Below are positions 24,823-33,262 of a stretch of DNA of 64,000 nucleotides, one piece after another (the first letter of the stretch is position 1; every line of letters begins with the position of its first letter). A program made the position numbers and the translations under genes. Origin of the DNA: Arthrobacter sp. StoSoilA2 (GTDB taxonomy: Bacteria > Actinomycetota > Actinomycetes > Actinomycetales > Micrococcaceae); the NCBI RefSeq assembly GCF_019977195.1, contig NZ_AP024643.1, positions 1,550,001 through 1,614,000 on the forward strand, in the 5' to 3' direction. Below the pieces are notes generated by a model that saw only the letters and a list, made by a program, of their open reading frames with translations, had not been told where the DNA came from and ran no database searches.

Positions 24823-27800
24823 GTGACATCTTTCTTCGGCAAGCTGGGGCTGAAAAAGCGTCGAAACAGGAAACTCGTATCTGCAACTGCCGTGACTGCG
24901 GCCGGTGCCTTGCTGGTAGCGGGCGCAGTCCTCTACCCGGGGTTCAAGACGGCCGAGGTCGATTTGAACGATGGCGGCGTGTGGGTTGTGAGCAAGACCA
25001 AGAACGCCGTGGGACGGTTGAATTATCCCTCCCGGGTTCTTGATGGAGCTGTGACACCGGCCACCACCACCTTCGATGTCCTGCAGCATGACGGCAATGT
25101 TTTTGTGGACGATGAGTCCGGCTCCACTATCAACCAGGTCTCTGCGGCGAACCTGAAGCTGGGCGGCGACAAACAACTGCCCTCGTCCTCGCAAGTCAGC
25201 TACGGTTCCAGCGTCCTCTCAGTCACGGACCCCGCCCGTGGAAAAGTGTGGGCGCTTTCGCCATCCACCGTGAACGGCTTCGACGAAGAATCCACCGAAC
25301 CCGTCCTCACTGGCTCGCAGAACATGGTGTCGGCCGTCGGACAGGACAACCGCATTTACACGGCGGACCCGGGCAAGGGCGAAATCACCATCACCACCGT
25401 GGACGCCAACGGCGAACGGACTGCCTCGGACGTAACCAAGGTGGACGAGCTCAAGGGCGCCGGTGACCTGCAGATTGCTGTTGTGGGCGACAAACCAGTG
25501 GTGCTCGATGCCGCGTCCGGAAACCTCTTCCTTCCCGGTGGCCGCAAGCTCCAGCTGAAGGACGCCCGGGAAGCCAAGCTCCAGCAGAGCAGCGAAGACA
25601 GCGGCTATGTGGCCATCGCTACCCGCAAAGCCCTCCTGAAGCAGCCTTTGGACGGGTCCACGGCGGCGACCGTCAACGTGGACGGTGAGGGAGTTCCCGC
25701 CGCGCCAGTGCAGGTCAGCAAATGTGTGCACGCAGCGTGGGCAGGGGCCAACAAATATGTCCGCGATTGCGATAACGACGCAGACGATAAGAAAAACGAC
25801 GTACCCAAGGCCAGTGCCTCGCCCAGCTATGTCTTCCGCGTGAACCGGGACCTCGTGGTCCTTAACGACATCAACTCCGGCAGTGTGTGGCTGGTCAACC
25901 AGAACATGCAGCTCGTGAACAACTGGGACGATGTTGTCCCGCCAAAGAACCAATCCGATGACCAGGACCAGGAATCCGCGGACAACAACACCATCAACGT
26001 CCTCCCGGACCGTACCAAGCCGAACCGTCCGCCCGAGACCAAACCGGATGAGTTCGGCGTACGTCCCGGCCGTACTTCCGTCCTGGGCGTCCTGGACAAC
26101 GATTCGGATCCCGACGGCGATGTCCTCACCGCCTCGGTTGGCGCCAACGGCCCCAAGTCGGGTGCGCTGGAGAGCATTTACGGTGGCTCAGCGTTCCAGA
26201 TCAAGGTCCCTCCCACCGCGAAGCCTGGCACGGAGGTCTTCGACTACAACGCCTCGGATGGCCGGGGTTTGTCAGCCGGCGGGAAGGTGACGTTGCACGT
26301 CGTCGCTCCGGAAGAGAACAAGCCTCCACTGTTCAAGCGTGCCGAGCCCACCACGATGCTCGTGGAGCAAGGCAAATCCGTTAGCCAAAACATCCTTACG
26401 GACTGGATGGACCCCGACGGCGATGACCTCGTCCTGCTGGACGCCAAGGCTGACAATGACCAGGACCAGGTCAAGGTCCGCCGGGATGGGTTGCTCACGT
26501 ACCAGGATTCCGGCGCTGCGCCCGGAAAAAAGAACGTCACCATCACCGTCTGGGATGGCCGCGCCACCATCACAGGCCGGGTGGTGGTGAACGTGCAGCC
26601 GCCGGGAGCCTTGGCGCCGGTGGTAAACGCGGACCACGTCACAGCGGTGGTGGGCCAAGACCTGGTCATCTCCCCGTTGAAGAACGACGTCGACCCCAAC
26701 GGTGGCGCCTTGCGCGTGGCCCATGTTGAGGCTGCCGGCCCGGCAGAGCTGGGCCCGGTCACCGACGGCGGGACCTTCACGTTCCGCAGCAACACGCCCG
26801 GTCCCGTGTATTTGAGTTACATTGCCAGCAACGGACCACAAAGCAGCCAGGGCTTGATCCGCGTGGATGTGGAGTCCGGGAAGGACGCCGGGGCCCCGGT
26901 TGCCGTCCACGACGTCGCCCTGCTGCCTGTGGGTGGAAGCGTGTTGGTTGATCCGCTGGCCAACGACTCCGATCCTTCCGGCGGGGTCCTCGTCCTCCAG
27001 TCGGTTACGGTTCCCGACGGCTCCTCGGCATCGGTCAGTGTGATCGACCATAGCGTCCTTCGCATCACCGACGTCCTCGGGGCCAAGGAACCTTTTGTGT
27101 TCAGCTACACCATGTCCAACGGCCGCGCCTCGGCCACCGGAACGGTGGGCGTCGTCCCGGTGCCGGCCCCCGCCGTCGTCGAGGCTCCCCAGCCGAAACC
27201 CGACGAGGTGAACGTACGCGTCAACGACGTCGTCACCATTCCTGTCCTGGACAACGACACACATCCGCAGGGCGAAAAGCTCTCTGTTGATCCTGTGTTG
27301 GCCCAGCCCGTTGCCGAAGAAGACGGCAAGGCGTTCGTTTCCGAAGACACGCTCCGCTTCATCGCTGGTCCTGTCCCCAAGACGGTGCGCGCCATCTACA
27401 ACGCCGTGGATCCCCAGGGGCAGAAAAGCGCCGCTGCAGTGACCATCCATATCCTCCCGTTGGAAGGCGCCCAGAATTCGCGGCCACAGCCCAAGAACCT
27501 AACGGCGCGCGTAGTGGCGGGCGGCAGCGTCCGCATTCCGGTTCCGTTGGATGGCATAGACCCCGACGGCGACTCGGTCCAGCTCACCGGCATCGACAGC
27601 ACACCCAGCATGGGAACTGCGACGGCGGGAAGCAACTTCATCGATTTCGTCGGCGCAGGCGACGGCGCAGGTACCGATACGTTCCGATACAAGGTGATTG
27701 ACCGCCAAGGAGCCGTCAACACGGGAACTGTCACTGTCGGGGTTGCGCCGCGCGGTGAAGACAACCAGAAGCCGGCTCCGGTGGATGACGAAGTCAAGGT

Positions 27801-30800
27801 CCGTCCGGGCCGGCAGATTGCCATGGATGCTACTGCCAACGACACTGATCCGGATGGTGACCTGATCCGGATCGTGGCCGATGGTATTGAAGCTGACGCC
27901 GGTTTGGATGCCCATGTGAGCAAGACCAGTGGGCGCATCCTTATTACGGCGCCTGCTGCCGAAGGGACGGTCAACGTCCGCTATTCTGTGGCCGACGACC
28001 GCGACGCCGTGGGCCAGGCCAGCATCCGGGTGATCGTCAAGAACGATATCCCCCTGCAGGCCCCGATTGCCCGCGACGACCGCGTGACATCGGCCCAGAC
28101 TCTCGGGAAGACAGCCGTGGACGTCCCCGTCCTGAAGAACGACGAAGACCCTGATGGTGTGGGGGAGAACCTCAAAATCAGTACCGGGTTGGAGACGGCC
28201 CGGCCCGGGTCTGAGGGCAACGTGGTTATTGACCTCACCGAGCAGCCGCAACTGGTTCCCTACACGGTGGAGGACGTGGACGGACAGAAGTCCACGGCCA
28301 TCATCTGGGTGCCGGGCATCGGGCAGCAGGTTCCCACCTTGGCCAAGGATGAGGTGGTGGAGCTGGTATCAGGCCAGTCCGTCGACGTAAATTTGGCCGA
28401 CTGGGTCAAGGTCCGTGATGGACGTTCCCCCCGGCTGACGCAGGCAGACCGCATCAAGCTGATCGGCGCCGATGGCAGCGACCCCATTGCCAACGGTGGT
28501 ACTGCGATCAAGTACACGGCAGGCGCAGAATACGTGGGCCCTGGTTCCATCAGCTTTGAAGTCACGGATGGAACCGGCCCTGACGATCCCAACGGCTTGA
28601 AGTCCACGCTCAGCATCCGTACCAAGGTGCTCCCGGACCCCAACAAGAACAATCCGCCCACGCTGCTTGGCAGCCAGGTTGAGGTTCCCAAGGGGGACTC
28701 GGCGAGCCTGGATCTGGAGAAGCTGACCTCGGATCCTGATGCCGACGACGTCCAGAACATGAGCTACGAACTGGTGGGCGCGGCACCCGGCGGTTTCCGG
28801 GTGAACGTAGATGGCAAGACACTCAAGGTGTCCGCCGAAGATTCAGTGCAGATCGGCCAGGGCGGCACAGTCCAGGTGAAAGCCAAGGACCGCCGCGGAC
28901 TGGAAGCCCTTGCTACGTACAAGCTCTCCCTGTCTGCATCCAACCGCCCTAAACCCGTTGCCAATGATGACGTGGAACCTGATGCCCAATCGGGCAAGCC
29001 GGTCACAGTCAATGCGCTGGCGAACGATTCGAACCCATTCCCGGATACGCCGCTGAAGATCGTCTCCGCCGTGACGGAAACCGGCCAGGGGACGGCGGAT
29101 TCCAGTGGTGGCAACGTGACGGTGACGCCCGCAACGGGCTTCACCGGAACACTGGTTGTGGCATACACGGTGCAGGACAAGACCGGGGAGCTCTCGCGGT
29201 ACTCCACGGCACGCATCCGGCTCACGGTGAAGGATAAGCCGGCTGCTCCCACGACTCCGCTTGCGCAGAGTGTCGGCGACCAGACAGCCTTGCTGACCTG
29301 GAATGCCCCTGCCGACCGTGGTTCGCCCATCACCAAGTACACGGTGTACGGCGAAGGTGGCTTCAAACAGGACTGCCCTGCCAACACCTGCACCCTGACG
29401 GGCCTGACCAACAACGTGAAGTACCACTTCGCAGTGACGGCCACCAACGCCATCAATGAGTCCGATCGCTCGCCAGTCTCCGCGGAGGTTCGACCCGACG
29501 TCAAACCGGACACCCCCGTGGCGCCCACGCTCAAGTTCGGGGACAAGCAGTTGTCCGTAGCCTGGGTCCCGCCTGCCAGCAAGGGCTCGCCCATCAAGTC
29601 ATACGATCTTGAGATCTCCCCGGCTCCTACGGGCCAGAATCCCCAGATCCAGAACCTCACCGGCGCAAGCTACGTCTGGAAAGGCCTGACGAACGGCGTT
29701 GCTTACAAGGTCCGTGTCCTGGCCAGGAACGACGCCAAAGAACCCTCGGAGTGGAGTCCCTACTCCGCCGCGGAAACTCCGGCAGGGGTACCGGCAACAC
29801 CGGCTGCTCCTTCTGTGTCCGGCGCCGGATCAGTTGGCAGCCAGAGCCAGTTGAAGGTCAGCTGGGTAGCTCCCAACAACAATGGCGACCCCGTCTCTGC
29901 CTACACGCTGACCACCTACCGGGGTGGCGCCGTCGTGGGTTCCCAATCCGTAGCCGCCACATCGCAGAATGTCACCGTGGCAAACGCGGAAGCTGACTAC
30001 ACCTTTACAGTTTCGGCTACCAACAAGGCCGGCGTCAGCGGAGTCAGCCAGCAGTCGGCTGCTATCCGCGCGGCGGGCAAGCCAGGCACGGTAGGAAGCG
30101 GTTCGGTCACTGCAACCGGCACCAGTGGACAGCTACGGGTGACGTTTACCCCGCTGACCGCCGCGGAACGCAATGGTTCGCAGGACAACGAAATCACCTA
30201 CCGCTGGCAGACCGCCTACGGTTCGGGCCCGATTGGCCGCGGCGGCGGAGACATCGGCGGCCAGCCAAACGGCGACAACGTGGTGGTTAACATCATTGCC
30301 ACTTCAGTGAAGAACGGCATGTCCGGCGATGCCAAGGCGATCGGGACGGGGAACCCCTATGGGCCTCCGAACGCGCCGAATGTCAACGGTGGAAAGTCGG
30401 CCAAGGGCGATGGCCAGGTGCACTGGACGTGGAACAACCCATCCATGAACGGCCGGCCTTTGGATCACTACGAGGTCAGCCTGGACGGTGGCGGCTGGAG
30501 CGGCGTGGGTAAGGCCACGAGCTTTGATGCCTCCGGTGGTGGATGGAACAACACACGCAACCTGAAGGTCAGGGCAGTGACTGTTGTGGCCGGTCCGGCC
30601 GGCAGCGCCAACTCCACCAGCGGCGACGACCCCACCCCACCGCCGCCGGCTTCACAGATCCAGGTGGACGCCAGCAGTGTCCGCACGTGCCCGGGTAAGC
30701 CCGGTCTGCCTGACTCGTACACTCCGGGCAGCCCTGCCAGTTGCGGCGTCGGCTGGGTGGAGCGCTCCTGGGGCAAGATCACCATCAATTGCACCAAAGA

Positions 30801-30912
30801 CATTTACGGCAACGGCACGCCCTGGTACCGGCTCCAAGGCACTGCCAAGGACGGCTGGTTCGTCAAGTCCACCACGGTGGATCTCTACGGACCCCGGCCC
30901 GGCGGTTGCTGA
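24823..30912 (+). CDS. Giant surface protein with Ig-like (NDxDPDGD) and fibronectin type III repeats
   Basis: 2,029 residues from GTG 24823. An ATG at 24730 is in frame, but its 31-residue extension looks non-coding. A basic N-terminus (KKRRNRK) and one hydrophobic helix (residues about 18-40) form a signal anchor. Residues about 45-390 are beta-rich and may be propeller-like. From about 400 to 1,470 run some ten Ig/cadherin-like repeats, each marked by an acidic turn such as LDNDSDPDGD or ANDTDPDGD that should bind Ca2+. Residues 1,475-1,925 hold three clear and two divergent FnIII domains. The last 90 residues have four Cys. It should form a long rod outside the membrane, for adhesion or cell-wall contact. 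It is the first gene of the operon with MoxR, kinase and EssC-like ATPase. It has no LPxTG sorting signal. Confidence 0.85.
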   Translation: MTSFFGKLGLKKRRNRKLVSATAVTAAGALLVAGAVLYPGFKTAEVDLNDGGVWVVSKTKNAVGRLNYPSRVLDGAVTPATTTFDVLQHDGNVFVDDESGSTINQVSAANLKLGGDKQLPSSSQVSYGSSVLSVTDPARGKVWALSPSTVNGFDEESTEPVLTGSQNMVSAVGQDNRIYTADPGKGEITITTVDANGERTASDVTKVDELKGAGDLQIAVVGDKPVVLDAASGNLFLPGGRKLQLKDAREAKLQQSSEDSGYVAIATRKALLKQPLDGSTAATVNVDGEGVPAAPVQVSKCVHAAWAGANKYVRDCDNDADDKKNDVPKASASPSYVFRVNRDLVVLNDINSGSVWLVNQNMQLVNNWDDVVPPKNQSDDQDQESADNNTINVLPDRTKPNRPPETKPDEFGVRPGRTSVLGVLDNDSDPDGDVLTASVGANGPKSGALESIYGGSAFQIKVPPTAKPGTEVFDYNASDGRGLSAGGKVTLHVVAPEENKPPLFKRAEPTTMLVEQGKSVSQNILTDWMDPDGDDLVLLDAKADNDQDQVKVRRDGLLTYQDSGAAPGKKNVTITVWDGRATITGRVVVNVQPPGALAPVVNADHVTAVVGQDLVISPLKNDVDPNGGALRVAHVEAAGPAELGPVTDGGTFTFRSNTPGPVYLSYIASNGPQSSQGLIRVDVESGKDAGAPVAVHDVALLPVGGSVLVDPLANDSDPSGGVLVLQSVTVPDGSSASVSVIDHSVLRITDVLGAKEPFVFSYTMSNGRASATGTVGVVPVPAPAVVEAPQPKPDEVNVRVNDVVTIPVLDNDTHPQGEKLSVDPVLAQPVAEEDGKAFVSEDTLRFIAGPVPKTVRAIYNAVDPQGQKSAAAVTIHILPLEGAQNSRPQPKNLTARVVAGGSVRIPVPLDGIDPDGDSVQLTGIDSTPSMGTATAGSNFIDFVGAGDGAGTDTFRYKVIDRQGAVNTGTVTVGVAPRGEDNQKPAPVDDEVKVRPGRQIAMDATANDTDPDGDLIRIVADGIEADAGLDAHVSKTSGRILITAPAAEGTVNVRYSVADDRDAVGQASIRVIVKNDIPLQAPIARDDRVTSAQTLGKTAVDVPVLKNDEDPDGVGENLKISTGLETARPGSEGNVVIDLTEQPQLVPYTVEDVDGQKSTAIIWVPGIGQQVPTLAKDEVVELVSGQSVDVNLADWVKVRDGRSPRLTQADRIKLIGADGSDPIANGGTAIKYTAGAEYVGPGSISFEVTDGTGPDDPNGLKSTLSIRTKVLPDPNKNNPPTLLGSQVEVPKGDSASLDLEKLTSDPDADDVQNMSYELVGAAPGGFRVNVDGKTLKVSAEDSVQIGQGGTVQVKAKDRRGLEALATYKLSLSASNRPKPVANDDVEPDAQSGKPVTVNALANDSNPFPDTPLKIVSAVTETGQGTADSSGGNVTVTPATGFTGTLVVAYTVQDKTGELSRYSTARIRLTVKDKPAAPTTPLAQSVGDQTALLTWNAPADRGSPITKYTVYGEGGFKQDCPANTCTLTGLTNNVKYHFAVTATNAINESDRSPVSAEVRPDVKPDTPVAPTLKFGDKQLSVAWVPPASKGSPIKSYDLEISPAPTGQNPQIQNLTGASYVWKGLTNGVAYKVRVLARNDAKEPSEWSPYSAAETPAGVPATPAAPSVSGAGSVGSQSQLKVSWVAPNNNGDPVSAYTLTTYRGGAVVGSQSVAATSQNVTVANAEADYTFTVSATNKAGVSGVSQQSAAIRAAGKPGTVGSGSVTATGTSGQLRVTFTPLTAAERNGSQDNEITYRWQTAYGSGPIGRGGGDIGGQPNGDNVVVNIIATSVKNGMSGDAKAIGTGNPYGPPNAPNVNGGKSAKGDGQVHWTWNNPSMNGRPLDHYEVSLDGGGWSGVGKATSFDASGGGWNNTRNLKVRAVTVVAGPAGSANSTSGDDPTPPPPASQIQVDASSVRTCPGKPGLPDSYTPGSPASCGVGWVERSWGKITINCTKDIYGNGTPWYRLQGTAKDGWFVKSTTVDLYGPRPGGC

Positions 30913-30966
30913 ATTGCCCACCACACGTCATCCCAACCCGTCATACCCAGATAAGGAATGAACCCC

Positions 30967-31938
30967 ATGACCATGACAAACGAGCAGGCCGCGTGGTTTG
31001 CAGAAACGTTCGAGAAGCTCGTTGCCAACGTGGGCCAGGCCGTTCTGGGCAAGGATCATGTGATCCGCCTCACCTTTACGGCGATGCTGGCTGAAGGCCA
31101 CGTCCTGTTCGAAGATGCCCCTGGCACTGGCAAGACCTCGCTTGCCCGTGCCTTGGCCGCGACAGTCCAGGGTTCCCACAACCGCATCCAGTTCACTCCC
31201 GACCTCCTGCCTTCGGACGTCACGGGTGTGACCATCTATGACCAGAAGACCCAGAAATTCGAGTTCCACAAGGGCCCGGTCTTCAACAACATTGTCCTGG
31301 CCGATGAAATCAACCGTGCCTCGCCGAAGACCCAGTCGGCATTGCTGGAGGTCATGGAGGAATCCCGCGTCACCGTGGATGGCACCACGTACGAGGCAGG
31401 CCGTCCGTTCATGGTCCTGGCTACGCAGAACCCGATTGAACAGGCCGGTACGTACCGCCTGCCCGAAGCGCAGCTGGACCGGTTCCTGATCAAGACGTCC
31501 ATAGGCTACCCGGACCACGCTTCCACTGTGAGGCTCCTGGGAGGGGCCAACTTGAAGGACCGTTCCAAGGACCTCACTCCCATCATCACCACCCAGGCCG
31601 TGGCTGACATGGCGGATCTCGCCGCCACCACCCATGTGGACACTGCAGTGCTGGAATACATTTCTCGGCTCTGCGAAGAGACACGCAACGCTTCCGAGAC
31701 CCGCCTTGGCGTCTCCGTCCGTGGTGCTTTGGCCATGGTTCGCGCGGCGAAGGTTTGGGCCGCCGGGCAGGGACGCAACTTTGTTCTTCCAGACGACATC
31801 AAGGAACTTGCTCCCGTGATCTGGACACACCGTTTGGTGATGGATCCCGAGGCTGAATTCTCCGGTGCGACGCCGGAGGTGGTCCTCGCGCGTGTCCTGG
31901 CCGAGGTCGCGGCCCCGCAGCAACGCGCGAGCGCATAG
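30967..31938 (+). CDS. MoxR-family AAA+ ATPase
   Basis: 323 residues. ATG 30967 is chosen over ATG 30958 because AAGGA lies nine bases before it. Walker A (EDAPGTGKTSLA), Walker B (NIVLADEINRASPKTQSALLE), sensor 1 (VLATQNPIEQAGTYRLPEAQLDRF) and sensor 2 region (LGVSVRGALAMVRAAK) are intact. MoxR ATPases work as chaperones for partner proteins and are nearly always followed by a DUF58 gene, as here (four bases later). In this operon the likely clients are the DUF58 and transglutaminase-like proteins or the secretion motor. Confidence 0.93.
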   Translation: MTMTNEQAAWFAETFEKLVANVGQAVLGKDHVIRLTFTAMLAEGHVLFEDAPGTGKTSLARALAATVQGSHNRIQFTPDLLPSDVTGVTIYDQKTQKFEFHKGPVFNNIVLADEINRASPKTQSALLEVMEESRVTVDGTTYEAGRPFMVLATQNPIEQAGTYRLPEAQLDRFLIKTSIGYPDHASTVRLLGGANLKDRSKDLTPIITTQAVADMADLAATTHVDTAVLEYISRLCEETRNASETRLGVSVRGALAMVRAAKVWAAGQGRNFVLPDDIKELAPVIWTHRLVMDPEAEFSGATPEVVLARVLAEVAAPQQRASA

Positions 31939-31942
31939 GGCT

Positions 31943-33262
31943 GTGCGGACGCTTGGCAAAGTAGCCGGTGCCTGGCAGCGCAAACCAGGCATCCAGAAGC
32001 CTGGCAAGCTCCACCCCTCGGCCGTATGGGCTGAAGCTGTGGGAATGGCAGGCGAGTTTGTCGCACCGGCATGGGCCAAGGTGCGGGACCTGTGGCTTCG
32101 CTTCGTCTGGCCTGTCCTTTCCGTGGTGAGTGTGCTCGGCTGGGTAGTCCTTGCTGCGGCCATTGGACTATGGATCGCCGGGCAGTCCTGGGGTTGGCAG
32201 GAGGCGAAGTCTGCCGCGATGGTTGCTTTCCTGCTGTTTGTGTTGGCCGTGGGCTTCATCGTGGGCCGTTCGGCTTACGGCGTGGTCCTGGATCTGGCCC
32301 GGACCCGTGTGGCGGTGGGGGACGACGCAGTGGGCAGCATCGCCGTGTCCAACGTTTCGGCCAGGCCACTGTTGCCTGCCGCATTGGAGTTGCCGGTGGG
32401 CGCCGCGACGGCTGTCTTCCATTTGCCCCGCATGAAGCCGGCCCAGGTACATGAGGACCTTTTCACTATTCCGACGGCGCGGCGTGCTGTGATTGTTGTC
32501 GGTCCCGTACGCTCCGTGCGTGCAGATCCGCTCCATCTGCTGCGGCGGCGCGTGCTCTGGACTGAGCCGGTGGACCTTTTCGTCCACCCGCGCACCGTAC
32601 CGTTGGGAGGCTCGGCTGCCGGCTTCATCCGCGACCTTGAAGGCATGCCCACCACGGAACTATCCAGTGCCGATGTGTCCTTCCACGCACTGCGCGACTA
32701 CGTTCCCGGGGACGACCGCCGTCACATTCACTGGAAGACGACGGCCCGCACCAACAAACTCATGGTCCGGCAGTTCGAGGAAACCCGCCGTGCGCACCTG
32801 GCTATTTCCCTGTCCATCAATACGGATGAATACGGATCGGATGGCGAGTTCGAGATGGCGATTTCCGTCGCCGCGTCAATCGGCCGCCAGGCTATCAAAG
32901 AGCAGCGTGAGCTGGACGTCCTGACCCAAAAGGGACCGCTCCGCTGTGAAACGGGCCGCAACCTGCTGGACGACATGACCAGGATTGTGGGGACACCCCT
33001 GCGGAAGACCGCCGTCGACCTCGCACGGAACCTCTCGGACACGGTTCCCAACGCATCGGTGGTGTTCCTCGTGGTAGGGAGCCACGTCACGGCTACCCAG
33101 CTCCGCACCGCGGCCGCGTCCGTTCCGCCGGGCGTTCGCAGCCTGGCCGTCCGCGTCCAACCCGGAGCGGCGCCGTCGAGGGCCAATATTGCAGACCTGA
33201 CGGTCCTCACCGTTGGCGACCTCGATGACCTGGCAATCGTGCTGAGAAAGGCGGCAGCATGA
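31943..33262 (+). CDS. DUF58 domain membrane protein
   Basis: 439 residues from GTG 31943, the first start after the moxR stop. Two adjacent membrane helices lie at residues about 50-100. The DUF58 core follows (FHALRDYVPGDDRRHIHWKTTART, then LMVRQFEETRRAHLAISLSINTD), which resembles a von Willebrand A fold. DUF58 proteins are standard partners of MoxR ATPases, and their function is not fixed. The stop overlaps the next gene's ATG by four bases. Confidence 0.88.
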   Translation: MRTLGKVAGAWQRKPGIQKPGKLHPSAVWAEAVGMAGEFVAPAWAKVRDLWLRFVWPVLSVVSVLGWVVLAAAIGLWIAGQSWGWQEAKSAAMVAFLLFVLAVGFIVGRSAYGVVLDLARTRVAVGDDAVGSIAVSNVSARPLLPAALELPVGAATAVFHLPRMKPAQVHEDLFTIPTARRAVIVVGPVRSVRADPLHLLRRRVLWTEPVDLFVHPRTVPLGGSAAGFIRDLEGMPTTELSSADVSFHALRDYVPGDDRRHIHWKTTARTNKLMVRQFEETRRAHLAISLSINTDEYGSDGEFEMAISVAASIGRQAIKEQRELDVLTQKGPLRCETGRNLLDDMTRIVGTPLRKTAVDLARNLSDTVPNASVVFLVVGSHVTATQLRTAAASVPPGVRSLAVRVQPGAAPSRANIADLTVLTVGDLDDLAIVLRKAAA

